Positions 53,408-64,000 of a stretch of 64,000 bases of DNA are shown one piece after another. Source of the DNA: Aurifilum marmelostoma (lineage: Eukaryota; Ascomycota; Sordariomycetes; Diaporthales; Cryphonectriaceae); assembly GCA_027559495.1 (NCBI GenBank), contig JAMXSV010000008.1:682001-746000 (forward strand). Direction: 5' to 3'. How positions within the stretch are numbered: the stretch's first letter is position 1; each line of letters starts with the position of its first letter. A program made the position numbers and the translations under genes. Under the pieces are notes generated by a model that saw only the letters and a list, made by a program, of their open reading frames with translations, had not been told where the DNA came from and searched no databases.

Positions 53408-56400
53408 ATGCCCGAAACGGTCTACCGGGAGTCCCGCAGCTACGTGCGCGAGCGCGACGACCACTCGGACGACGACGACGACGACCGCTACAGCCGTGCC
53501 CCCACCGTCCGCCGCTACAAGGTCACCACCACCAACCGTGGCCCCGCCCCTCCCGCTCCACCCCCTCCTCCTCAGGCCCCCGTCGAGTTTGAGCGCACCG
53601 AGCGCATCGTCGAGCGCGACTACGACTATGACGACGACCGCCGATCCCGCTACTCCTCCTCCCACGCCTGGAGTGGAGGAGGAGGTGGTGGTGGTGCTGG
53701 CCACCCAGGCCGCTCATCCGGCGACCTGCTCGAGGTCGACACCACCCGCCGTGTCTACCTGCCCGAGCGCCCCCGGTCCGCCTTTGACCCCCCCGCCCGC
53801 AACACCACTGTCGTCGAGAAGAAGGTGGTCGAGAGGGAGAGGAGCCGCCGCATGTCCAGCCCGACTTCTATGACCTTACCCGCCGCAGCGTCGTCAAGGA
53901 CGACGGCCGCACTGTTCTCTACGAGAAGACCAGGGAGGTCGAGAGGGACGATCCCTACCCGCCCCCCTCGGACCGCTCCCGCACCGTTGTCGAGAAGAAG
54001 GTCGTCGAGCGCGAGCGCGATGACGACCGCTGGTATGACGACCGTGGCGGTGCTGACAGGTCGCGCACTGTTGTAGAAAAGAAGGTCGTCGAGCGAGATC
54101 GCGACGACGACCACCACCACCGCTGGTACGATGACCATGGCGACAGGTCGCGCACCGTCGTAGAGAAGAAGGTGGTGGAGCGCGGCGGCGGCGGTGTCGG
54201 TGATGACCGCCACTGGGCTGACGACAGGGACCGCGCCATGGTCTACGAGAAGTCGACCGAGGTTGAGCGCGAGCGGGGACATATGTCGCCCCACTCACCC
54301 CGCGACTGGGACCGCCACTCGCACTCGCCCTGGGACCGCAACGACAACGGCAACGTCGATGTCCGCCTCGAGAGGCGCGTGGAGCGCCGCGACGACGGCG
54401 TCGACGTCACCATCCAGCGCCGCACCGAGGAGCGCCGCGATGAGACCCCGCACGGCGAGTACCAGCAGTACCGGAGGGAGACGGAGTACTTTGAGCCTCC
54501 TCCCCCCGATCCAGCCCCCATCATCATCCGCCCCCGCGCCTCCGAGCAGCGCATCATCGTCCAGGAGGCCCCCGAGCCCGCCCCCATCGTCGTCCCCTAC
54601 AGGCAGACCAACCACGAGATGGTCGTGCGCCGCCCGCAGCCCCAGCCCGACCCCCGCGACGAAGAGGACTACTACTACCGCCGCAGGGAGATTGAGCGCT
54701 ACGACGGTCAGCGCGAGCGCGACGACGACTACGCCGTCTACAGGCGCGGCCACAGGGGTCCCGGCGGCCGCTACGAGGACGGCTACGGCTCCGACGACGA
54801 CGTCTATGTCAGGCGCACCATCATCCGCCGCGAGCGCAGCAAGTCCCCAGACCACCACCACAGGCTGCACCTGGCCGAGGGCGCCGCCGCCGGCGCAGGC
54901 ATCGCCGCCCTGGCCGCCTCCCGCCGCAGCGAGGACGGCCATGCCCAGACCGGCCGCGGCCGCAAGGTCCTGGCCGGTGCCGCCCTCGGCGCCCTGGGCA
55001 CAGAGGTCTTCAAGCGCGCACGCTCCGCCTACCAGGACCGCTACGGCTCCGACGACGACCGCTACTACGACGACCGCCCCGTCAGTGGCGGCCGTGGTCG
55101 GTCCAAGTCGCGCCGCCGCGACGACTACTACACGGATGACGACGATGATGACAGGAGAGATAAGCACTCCAAGATCAAGACCGGCCTGGGGCTCGCCGCC
55201 GCCGCCCTCGCCGTGGCCGGCGCCGCCAAGTACTACCAGACCCAGAAGATCGAGAAGGAAGAGCTGCGCCGCGGGCGCAGCCGTAACCGCCGTGGAGCGT
55301 ACTCGGGCAGCGAGGACGGGTACTACAGCAGGAGCACCAGCCGCGGCCCGGGCCCGAGATCACCGTCACGTGGTGGCGGCGGCGGCGCCAGCGGCATGGC
55401 CAAGGCGGCTGCGGGCACGGCGGCCGTCGCCGGCCTGGTGCACCACCTGCGCAGCAAGTCCCGCCAGCGCAGCCAGGGCGGGTCCAAGTCACGGTCCCGG
55501 TCGCGCCTCCGCACCGGCGCCGAGATTGTGGCTGCCGGCCTGGTCGGCGCCGCGGGTAAGAAGCTATACGATAGGCACAAGGAGAAGAAAGACCTCGAGC
55601 GCGAGCGGGAGCTCTCGGATGAGGAGTACGAGCGGGCCCTCCGGGAGGACCAGCGGTCCCGGTCCAGACGTGGCGGGCACGGCCACGGGGCATCCCCATC
55701 GCGGTCCCGGTCCCGGTCCGTCTCGCGCAGCAGCAGGTCGCGCTCTCGACCCCCTTCCTCCCTCCACCACCCCGCCGCAGCCGCTGATCCTGAGCTAGGT
55801 TTGGTTGAGTACGGCGGCCACCCCCTCTACTCGGAGTACCCCGACGAGCAGCAGCAGCACGGGTACGGTCCGGCGGCGGCGGTGGCAGCAGCAGTCCCCG
55901 CCGTGGATGCTGCCGAGGAGAGGAGGCGCAGGAGGGCCGAGCGCCTGGCCAGGCAGGAGAGGGAGAGGGCCAGGGAGAGACACGACAGGAGGAGGTCCAG
56001 GAGCAGGGGTGCCGGCGGGTCCTCGGCCGACGAATACGACTACGACTATGACGACGACGACGGACACGACCGCGACCGGAAGAAGACGAACAAGAGGAGC
56101 AGCAGCCGCCTCCGGGATATGGCGACGGGTGCCGTGGCCGCCGGGGCTGCGGCGATCGGGGTGAAGAAGTTCGAGGAGAGGAAGAAGGAGAAGGAGAAGC
56201 AGAGGGAGGCCGAGTCCAGGGAGAGGGAGAGGGAGCGGTCCATCTCCGAGGAGGCCCGAGAGCAGAGGAGGGCCGAGAGGGAGAGGGCGCGGAGGGAGAG
56301 GGACAAGGCCCGCAACCGTGAGTGACCAGCCCAGCCCCCCTTGTTGCTGCCGCTGTTGTGACACCCTCCCCTATATGTCTCTGTCCTTTTTTTTTTTTTT

Positions 56401-58180
56401 TAAAAAAAAAATCCTTGCTTCCTCAGTCTCGACTAATGCGTCCATACCGTTTCACACACAACAGGCTATGAAGATTCCGTCACCGACGATACCTATGAGC
56501 ACTATGGCCCTCAGCGGACCCCATCACCGCTCAACGCCTCAGGAGGTGCCTACTACGGCCCGCCACAGACACCACCACAACAACCACCACCACCAGTAGT
56601 CCCGGCCGTACACGAAGAGCCACCGCCGGCCAACACCACCTTTGCCCAGGGCTTCACGCAACACCCCAACGTGGCATCCACCAACCTCAACAACACCACC
56701 AACCACGAGTATCGTCCTTATAACCCGCAGGACTATACGGCTTTCCCGGGTCCGCCCATGGGTCCGCCCCCAAACTCAGCGGCCACGCCCACGGGCATGC
56801 CGCCGCCGCCTACGGGGGGCCATCGTCCGCCGCTGGACCCCGACCATGTGAGTATTGAAAGTCCGTCTGCCTGTCAATAGTCTGTGTTTTTTCCTTGCCT
56901 GTATCACGGAGGGGCCTGTGTGTGTGTTGAGAGGCAGGTGGTAAGAAGAGGAGGAAGAGAATGCTTCGGCGATGGTTGCAATGATTCGTGGGATGCCAGC
57001 TTGATCATCCTGATTATGCTCTTCTCTGGACTTTGACTGCCATGTTTCAAGCACACACACGGAGAGAAGGGGGGTTTTCCCACATCCAGAATGACAAGCG
57101 AGACTGACACACTCGGCAGATGGTCTAAACCAACCTCCCCCTTACCGCTCTCGTGAGACCTCGCCGGCATCAACCACCATCACCGCACCAGCCACCAGAG
57201 ATCTCGCAACAACACCACCACCAGCACCACCACGAACCCCCTCGCCACCAGCACCAACACAATCTCACGTGCAGTTCGGGCCCCTGTCTCCCCAGTCCTC
57301 ACGTACTCTCCTGCGCCACCGCGCAACACGCTCTGGTGACGCCATCGACAAGACCACGCCCGATGACGGCGACGACGATGACCAGCGACAAGACACAGGG
57401 CACCACAATCCCGACACAGACGTCGTCGCCCCCCGTCGACGCTTCCGCAAACGTCGTCGCAACTCTGACCCCTCCGCCAACCGTCCTCTCGTCTCGCGCC
57501 ACCGTGACGGACCCGTCGAGTCAGACCGCTCATCACCGTCTGAAGACGAGATCGAGGACCTCCCAGACCGCTTCGACCGCCAGGGCCGCCCGCTCGAGGG
57601 CGGCGGCGGCGGCGGCTCTCGCCAGCGCGGCTGGACAGAGCGCCGCGGGGATTTTGAGTATCGCAGCCCCCGGCCCGGCGGACCACAGGTCCACGGCTCG
57701 TGGGGTGTTGCGGGGACGGACCCGGAGCATGTGGAACGCATGATGAGGGATGTCACGGGGATGTTGTCGGGCGAGATGCCCAGGGGCGTTGGTGGGTGGC
57801 TGGGGCTAGCGGGGAAGCTGTTGGGCGGGGCGATGGCGGGTGGCCCTGGGCTGATTCCTGATGGGGGTGATCAAGAGGAAGAGCAAGATCATGGGCGACG
57901 TCGGCGGGATGCTGGTGAGTCGAGTGGTAGTGGGCGTCGTCGTGGCGGCGGCGGATATGAGGACAGCTACAACGAGAGAGGTGTGGTTGGGTATGGAGGT
58001 GGAGGCAGCGAGGTTAGCCGTGACGAGAGGGGCAAAGGAAGGAGAAGGATTGACGATCATGGGTATAATGATGACTATAATGATGACGACCATGACGACG
58101 AGAGCGATGATGGGGAAGAGCTGAGGAGGCGCAGGAGGAGGAGGAGGAGGAGGAGGCGGACGACGAGGGATGCTGATTGA
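53408..58180 (+). CDS. Long disordered DUF3824-type fungal protein
   Basis: The start is MPETVYRESRSYVRERDDHS. Near 53860-53862 (CCC) the frame changes; one more C gives RRMSSPDFYDLTRRSVVKDD and an uninterrupted frame to 56317. A GTGAGT intron then joins in phase to exon 2 (56465 onward, NRYEDSVTDDTYEHYGPQR). Features include four copies of a TVVEKKVVER unit with acidic DDRWYDD spacers. Multiple short Ala/Gly hydrophobic helices alternate with RS/RE-rich linkers (AAAGAGIAALAAS, GLGLAAAALAVAGAAKYY, GAEIVAAGLVGAAGKKLYDR, GAVAAGAAAIGVKKF). This alternation is what the DUF3824 family describes. A Pro-rich segment and a final part (about 57120-58180, GLNQPPPYRSRETSP to an Arg-rich end) follow. The join of the last exon is uncertain: CAT|GTGAGT is out of phase with the best acceptor (GGCAG at 57119), whereas a weak donor at 56860 would read DHVSIENGLNQPPP. 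About 1,450 residues. Function unknown. Confidence 0.72.
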
Positions 58181-59541
58181 TTTGATGATGATGACGAACT
58201 TTTCTTTTCTTTTCTTCCCTTCTCTTTTCTTTTTAACGACCATTTTATGACGATTTCCTTTCATGTCTTTTGATGGTTTTTTCCTATGAATGTTTGTTTT
58301 GGGAGAACTGTGGCAATCTGGAGGACTTGATATCAAGGCACTTATTAACGACCAAATGACGACGGACATGAAGGGAAAAGGTCGGTCGGTGGGCGGTGCG
58401 CTATGTTATGGCTGTTCTGGCAGTTTGCTCGTGTGTGTGTGTGTGTGTATGTGTGTGTGGTCAATGGAAAGGAGAAGGAAACCTGATCTATGATGTCTTT
58501 TCCTTTTTGTTATATTTAATGACCTTTATGATCAACAATTCAAGATTGAGTGTAACGCTTTGCTATTCATGGCATATTTCCTGTTTCTTCCGTGGCTAAG
58601 TAGTCCTGAATTTGCTGCCGCCATGGTGGTAGACTGATGGCTGTGAGTTGAAACCTCAGAATCCTCTTGCATCGGGCGAGAAGTTATATTCATCATTCGC
58701 ACATGACAGACCTTTACTCGGCACAGAAGTAGATTTACAATGAGGGAAAAAGGAAAACGAATGAGACAAGTTAGAAAAAAGAAACAAAGGAGAGAGGGGG
58801 GTTGGGGGGGGGGACACAAACCAAATAAATCACGTATCAAATCAAGCAGGACAATTTGATATTCCCTTGACAGGGCAGCATAATTGATCGTTTCATTCAG
58901 CACACATGGGCGCATCTTTCCCAATTCGACTGATCAAAAAAGATGTACAAGAACTCGTCCCTCGTGTGCCCACATCTTGATTGGATGCAACACATTACAT
59001 GCTTTGCTCTTGACATTATGGAGAAGAATTAAAAAAAAAAAAAACCCCTCCAATCGAGTTCCAAATCTTATCTCGAAGCATAATCCCCAAGAGCCCTGTA
59101 TAGAAACGCCCGCACCAATGAAAAATGACATGGAAGAAGCCGCACTAAGTCTATAATGCTCATGATCTGAAGCAGGTCCAGGGCCAGAATGCTGACCTGT
59201 CTATAGAGAAAAATTGTGGTAAAGAAGTTGGTGGCACTACTAATGAAAGGTCCATGCCTGCTGGGGCCTTTTCTACCCCTCCTGTGCCCAATGGGAGGTG
59301 GTAGCATAAGCGGAGAGAGATGAGATTCGCTGATGACGATGATGGTGATGATGATAGTGCCGTACATATGTCCAGAGAATAGTTTGTTGGCTGTATATGA
59401 CCTTGGAGAGCTCGTTTCGGGGATTGTGTGCGAAAAAAGTAGAAATGTTCATCAAAGTGCCCGCTCGTTGGCACGGCGAAGGAAAGGGAACTGGGAATGA
59501 TAGAAGAAGGAACAAGTTGTGCTACTGCTTCTTCTCGCCGC
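58181..59541. other. Intergenic between convergent genes
   Basis: 3' flanks of the DUF3824 and SIS genes, AT-richer than coding DNA, with (GT)n at 58431-58459 and an A-run near 59029. No gene is seen. Confidence 0.55.
58431..58459. repeat. (GT)n microsatellite, imperfect
   Basis: GT units with one A interruption in the 3' flank of the DUF3824 gene. Confidence 0.9.
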
Positions 59542-60897
59542 TCAACAGGTGACGTCCAAGATAGCAGAAGCCTCCATAACACCAACGACCTCGCCATCCT
59601 CCTCGAGGACAGCCACGATGGACTCGGGTGTGCATATTTCCTCGTCGTCCTCGAGATCGCGCGGCTTGGCCATGTTGCTGCGGATCCACTCGCCGACGTC
59701 CTTAAGCTGTGTGGCGGCGCCGACAGAGATGAAGCCGGTGCGGCCTACGGTCAGCCATGGCATGTCGGCCACCTCGAGCGCCAGCTCGGCCGAGTTCATC
59801 CTGCGGATCCGGGTGGGCGACACAATGGCGTCGGCGCCGACGCGCAGCCAGCCTGTCTTGCAGGTGTATGCTGCGCGGAGGACGTCGCCGCCCACAAGGG
59901 GTTCCTGAGCACCGCTATCAAGCCTAGAGATTTCGGCGTAGGGGACCATGACATCTCTGACGGTCTGGGGCTTGCGGTAGCTGGCACCGATGGCACCGCC
60001 AGGGTGGTTGCGGCCGAAGACGCCGGCCACACCGCCCGCGCCGGGGTTGAGCTCGCCGGCACAGGTCAGGGCGAGAGCATCGCCGACGGCCAGGGCCATG
60101 GTTGTGCTGGTGGTGGGCGCAGAGACCCCAAAGCTGACAGTCTCGGGCTCGTGTATGGGAGCTGGGAGAAGGATGGTGGGGCCCGAGGCGTCGCGCTGAC
60201 GCTGCTTGACGACCTCGGCGTCCAGCGTCCGTCCGGTGAGGACAATGAGGGGGAGGCGCTCGTCCAGGTGGGGCATGAGTAGAGCCAGCTCCGGGGTCTT
60301 GCCGGAGAAGGTGATGAGCATGAGGGTGTCGTCTGGCCCGACATGGCCGAGATCGCCGTGGAGGGCCTCGGTGGGGTGCATGAAGCTGGAGTAGATGGAG
60401 AGGGAGTTGAAGGTGGCGACGAGCTTGCGCGCGATGTGGCCACTCTTACCAACACCAATAATCACAAGCTTTCCCCGAGGCCGGGAGGTGATGGTCTCGA
60501 CGGCAGCGTTGAACGCGGCCCGGGCTGTTGCATCAGTTGCGTAGAACTCAGTCAGAGAGCTGAGGGATGTTGCCTCGGTGTTGAGGACGTGGACTGCTCT
60601 TGATAGCCTGTCATCGAATCGCCGTGACGGGGACGAAGGAGACGCTGAGGCGATGGGCGCCTGGTCCTGCTCGGCGTCGTAGGCAGGTGTTCTCGGTGTG
60701 GATGGTGTCTCTGGTGGTGATGGTGAGGAAGGAGGGACCAGGTCGTTATCCAAGCTGAGTTCTTCTATCGGCGCGCACAGCTCAGGACCATCACTGGCTG
60801 AGCCTGGCGAGGGAGGAGACGGTGGAGGAAACGCGGGAGCATGTTGGATCTGCCCCAGGACGTAGACAGCACTGTTGTGTACCGGGCCTGCCATCAT
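59542..60897 (-). CDS. SIS-domain sugar-phosphate isomerase-like protein with CBS-like end
   Basis: This single-exon gene encodes 451 residues from the first in-frame ATG (MMAGPVHNSAVYVLGQIQHA). The frame is open 51 nt further up but holds no ATG. Residues 1-100 are Pro/Ser-rich and probably disordered. A SIS domain spans about 138-285 (GKLVIIGVGKSGHIARKLVA, SFMHPTEALHGDLGHVGPDD, LMLITFSGKTPELALLMPHL). Then come TTMALAVGDALAL and FGRNHPGGAIGA, hallmarks of the KpsF/GutQ arabinose-5-phosphate isomerase group. The last 130 residues start TVRDVMVPYAEISRL and resemble a pair of CBS motifs, as in the bacterial enzymes. Fungi make no Kdo, so arabinose-5-phosphate isomerase activity is not a given; the true substrate is unknown. 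Catalytic-type His (HPTEALHGDLGH) and Ser (SGKS) positions are kept. Confidence 0.87.
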   Translation of the reverse strand: MMAGPVHNSAVYVLGQIQHAPAFPPPSPPSPGSASDGPELCAPIEELSLDNDLVPPSSPSPPETPSTPRTPAYDAEQDQAPIASASPSSPSRRFDDRLSRAVHVLNTEATSLSSLTEFYATDATARAAFNAAVETITSRPRGKLVIIGVGKSGHIARKLVATFNSLSIYSSFMHPTEALHGDLGHVGPDDTLMLITFSGKTPELALLMPHLDERLPLIVLTGRTLDAEVVKQRQRDASGPTILLPAPIHEPETVSFGVSAPTTSTTMALAVGDALALTCAGELNPGAGGVAGVFGRNHPGGAIGASYRKPQTVRDVMVPYAEISRLDSGAQEPLVGGDVLRAAYTCKTGWLRVGADAIVSPTRIRRMNSAELALEVADMPWLTVGRTGFISVGAATQLKDVGEWIRSNMAKPRDLEDDEEICTPESIVAVLEEDGEVVGVMEASAILDVTC

Positions 60898-61527
60898 GAC
60901 TGGTCGATGCTGAATAAATGGCGAACCTTGTCCTGGTAAAATAAACAACGAGACGTCGGAAGATCAGGAGGTTCGAACGAAGAGCCCAGGCCAGCGGCCG
61001 AGTGTATACCCAATATACCTCGAGACTCTAAAGAGAGAGAGCGAGAGCGAGCGAGAGAGTATAGTGCTGTATAGGTTGATTGGTAGTCTGGTACCTTTTT
61101 TTTTTATGTAGCTTTGTCTCTCTGCTGCGGCTGGTACGTTCCGGAAGCTCCGATACCCAGATAGGAGTTCAATAAGCAGCCGTAGTAATGATAACAGAAC
61201 AATGAGACTCGAACCGAGGACTGTTATGTGTGGGCGCGCCTGTTCTATGTGTGAGAGTATGGGACTGTGTACTGTTCCCAGATCTCGTCGGCACGAAGAT
61301 ATCTTTATTTCTTTTCTCCCTCAAGCCCCCATCTTGCTTTGCTCTAACTTTTTTTTTTTGTTTGGCAGCAGAGGATATGTATAGAAATCCAAGGTGATAT
61401 CGGACAGCTTGGTGGAGCTGCGCCGCGTCAGGTCGTAGCTAGATAGCGGGCCAAGTTGCTGATGAATCATAGGCAAGCCGGGATACGATTGTCAGAGAGC
61501 GGACAAGGGTGGGATGCCTGGTCGTCG

Positions 61528-61549
61528 TGGTGGTGGTGGTGGTGGTGGA
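61528..61549. repeat. (GGT)n trinucleotide repeat
   Basis: About seven GGT units in intergenic DNA. Confidence 0.9.
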
Positions 61550-61639
61550 GGGAGATAATGGAAATTGCGGAGCGTGCTGGGGTCAGTTTTCGACAAAGAC
61601 ACACAGATCGATAACGTTGTTCAGTGGGCTTGAGTGCAA

Positions 61640-61735
61640 CTACTTTCCCGTCCTCTTCCTCCTCGTCTCGGGCGCGTTGTCCTGAGGCAGGTTTGAGAAA
61701 TCTGTGTCTTCAATCCTGACCGAGTAGGGGGGCAT
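61640..61735 (-). CDS. Possible terminal exon or 31-residue ORF
   Basis: The ATG at 61735 opens MPPYSVRIEDTDFSNLPQDN, and the frame ends in ETRRKRTGK and TAG at 61640. Composition is that of a soluble protein tail with a basic nuclear-type end. A splice acceptor (CCCCAG) precedes it, so it may be the last exon of a minus-strand gene lying further right. No matching donor exon could be fixed. Confidence 0.3.
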   Translation of the reverse strand: MPPYSVRIEDTDFSNLPQDNAPETRRKRTGK

Positions 61736-64000
61736 GAGAGAGAAGACTGGGGCCGTGGGGTGGAAAGGCAGGGAAGTACCTCAAAAAGATATAGAAGATA
61801 CGGAAAGAAAAGATGATTTGCATGCCCTGCTCTCTCCCTATCCTTCTCTTGCTTGGTAGGACCCTGAGGGGGAAGAACGAGAGGGAAAAACCGCGGATGC
61901 GCTCTCGTTTCAACAAGATGGATCGCGCTTCGACACGGCCGGGGGCGTGGTCGCGAAGGGTTCGAGCTCGAGTCGAGAATAGACAAGTTGAGACTGGGGT
62001 CACTGGTCTTGGCTCCTGGGATTGGATAACCCGTTAGATGCTTCAAGCATAGCAGCTCTTGCGTGATCTGATCCGACCCTCCACGGCTGCGCCAGGCTCA
62101 CCCAAGGAGCTGCCGAGCAGAAACCCTCAAGGGACACCAACCTTGTCTGTCTTGTTTTCCCCCTTGGACCCACCGGAACAGTCGGGCTTCTTCTGAACAT
62201 GGATTGGGAGAGGAATCAGGCCGGGCATGCCATTACCAATCAATCACTGGTATCTTCTTCCCCCATGAGCTTCTGGGGATGCCCTGGTCCTCGTATTAGA
62301 CTTGGACCGAAGAGACAAGCTATGTTGACGAGGAAGAGACAGAACGGGACAGAGAGGACGGAACCAGGGATCCTCAGCGTTGGTGAGAGTGTATGAATCA
62401 TTATCCACGGACTCGAGCGGGTACAACCGTGTCCGAAGCCTGCGTGGAGACCTAGGCATCTTACCATGGTACACGGAGATCGAACACATGATTACTGGCC
62501 GGGTAAGACAATGAATAAAGTGGTTGACGGTGATGATTTTGACGATGATGATGTTGTTGTTGTTGGAGAAATCCTCTTGAGGAAGCTACAACCACACCGC
62601 CGCCCCCAAAAGATGCCCTTGTGGTTACTCCTTCCCTATGGTAATTCAACAAAGTACAGTACCACTAGCAGTCCTAAACACCACAGTACCTGTTCAACTG
62701 TATCTTGTGCTTGTCATCTGCTCCTGCAAGACCAGCAGCGAGAGGGTTTTGTGCAGGAATTTGTACGGGTCTGCTTGTGCCAGCTGCATGCATAGCTGCC
62801 CCAGTTCCAAGACATCAATAATGAAAACCGTCGATCCAAGAGACAAAGAGTATACGCTATCGATCGGCGTTTACCCTGCGGATCCAGCAGCAGCCGGTCG
62901 GGTTTCCGGTTCCTCCGCAAATGTGCTTATACCTTGGACACAACCAAGTCGCCAGCGACTCGGTAATTTGGCAGCTTGGCAGGTTAGGGTTGCAGCGAGT
63001 TAGTTAGTTTGTACCGCCGTTGGCCTGAATTCGCGATCCCGGGATCGTGTTTGCGTGACAGCAGATCGCTGCGGATCTGGGCCACTAAAGTACAGCTTAC
63101 TGTGTACTCTGCTACCACAGGATTGCCCCGAGGGACCCAACTAACAGATTAGCTCTGCCAGCGTGCCGAGGGCCTGGTAAGAGGCTACATAAGGTTAATC
63201 CCGACAACTCTCAGTCAGCCTCACAAGGGCGTGTGGGTGTAGATCGCCAGACGTCCCGTCCACTTATCATCTGTTGCACGTGTCTGCACCCTTCTGCAGG
63301 ACATTCTTACCCATCTCCATCGTCGACCACTCACGCACAGGCCACGCCTTCGTCCCCTCCTCTCTTCACGAAAAAAACCCCAGGGGTCTCTCTGATCCTG
63401 TGCTGTTTTCTTTCTCCCCCTGTTCTTTTTCCTTTTTGGCTGTCGCCCACCGGAGAGCACGGATATTGATTTTCCTTCTCGAGAGAAAGAGACGGAGATT
63501 TCTCAAGAGCATAAGGACTAGCTCAAGCGAACCCACGGACTATCCTTTTTATTTTAATTTATTTTCCTTTTTTTTTTCTCCTTCTTATTCTATCCATCTC
63601 TTTTCTTGTCTTGTCTGTGCCCCATAAGTCCCGTAGTATTAGGAGTTGAGTGTCCCTGCCACGCATTACCTGTTCACCAGTTTCCCCTCCTCCCCGGCAC
63701 CAAGAATGTTTCGAGCTGGCGGGCCCCGTCAGAGCACGATACAAGACTCCCCTATCTTGCGGGTGGTTCTGGGCCTGGACCCGGGACCATGCCCACAATC
63801 CCGAGAGTGGGCACTGCATTGATTTGCTTCTCTGAAAATTCTTGTTGCACTTGTTTCGATCGACGTTTGGGAGACAGAAAAGAAAGGAGATCTCGTCAAG
63901 CCAGCAACATCTTATGATTGTCTCCTGCGTTGTCGATCTCTTGCCAGGAGGAGGGGCCGAGGAAACATGATCCATCCGTAATTATCATCATCAAGGGCTA

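Larger units (their letters stand above)
60898..64000. other. Intergenic to window end; one possible terminal exon
   Basis: This starts with the SIS promoter, which includes a GA-rich patch at 61029-61055 and T-runs near 61099 and 61350. (GGT)n lies at 61528-61549. A minus-strand piece at 61640-61735 reads MPPYSVRIEDTDFSNLPQDN and ends RRKRTGK with a stop. It looks like a genuine protein tail, preceded by a CCCCAG acceptor, but I cannot find the upstream exons with confidence. From 62.5 to 64.0 kb I see only low-complexity leader-like DNA. Confidence 0.45.

Noticed and set aside
61195..61225. ACTCGAACCGAGG resembling a tRNA T-arm on the minus strand
   Set aside because: The T-stem does not pair and no D-arm, anticodon arm or acceptor stem can be drawn around it.

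Overview
The window is nuclear DNA of a filamentous ascomycete, most likely a Sordariomycete. The evidence is short introns with GTRAGT donors, CTRAC branch points and AG acceptors, GC-rich coding sequence, fungus-restricted families (VAC7, CFEM, DUF3824, alpha-arrestin, acyl-CoA ligase) and ascomycete versions of universal genes (eL30, uL16, DIM1, PRP2/DHX16, SCJ1). Gene density is low and several intergenic gaps span 3-8 kb. I see no tRNA, rRNA, CRISPR array or intact transposon. The class-level placement is inference from sequence style.

Layout. 1-2.1 kb: 3' part of a conserved fungal gene (+). 3.0-4.3: CFEM-like, probably GPI-anchored cell-wall protein (-). 5.5-5.9: two-exon small membrane protein (-). 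7.0-8.7: broken relic of a coding region (-). 9.9-12.8: VAC7, regulator of vacuolar PI(3,5)P2 synthesis (-). 12.8-20.9: 8 kb without a recognisable gene. 20.9-22.9: coiled-coil protein (-). 25.8-27.8: divergent ribosomal protein pair eL30 (-) and uL16 (+) sharing a 406-bp promoter. 30.7-32.6: fungal hypothetical (+). 33.1-34.4: DIM1 18S rRNA dimethylase (-), convergent with the previous gene. 35.8-37.6: alpha-arrestin (+). 38.2-38.7: four-exon membrane micro-protein (+). 39.2-42.1: PRP2/DHX16 spliceosomal helicase (-). 42.9-44.3: SCJ1-type ER DnaJ with a C-terminal HEEL (+). 44.8-45.0: small secreted Pro/Gly protein (-). 48.9-50.8: peroxisomal 4CL-like acyl-CoA ligase ending in SKL (-). 53.4-58.2: very long disordered DUF3824 protein (+). 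59.5-60.9: SIS/CBS sugar-phosphate isomerase-like protein (-). 60.9-64.0: mostly empty, with one possible terminal exon.

Functional themes are housekeeping: ribosome production (eL30, uL16, DIM1), splicing (PRP2), ER folding (SCJ1), trafficking and vacuole (VAC7, arrestin). The cell-surface and peroxisomal genes are more niche-related. No operon-like logic links neighbours except the divergent ribosomal pair.

The most striking sequence-level pattern is that six genes, including the essential eL30 and DIM1, each need a one-base reading-frame correction, nearly always in a short run of C or G, and a seventh candidate lies at the end of one of them. I read this mainly as consensus error in the assembly rather than biology. 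The most interesting biological leads are the decayed family at 7.0-8.7 kb, a stop-free 240-nt intron in VAC7, a GC-AG intron in DIM1, and a 14-bp TACTACTATAGTAC element present three times in intergenic DNA.
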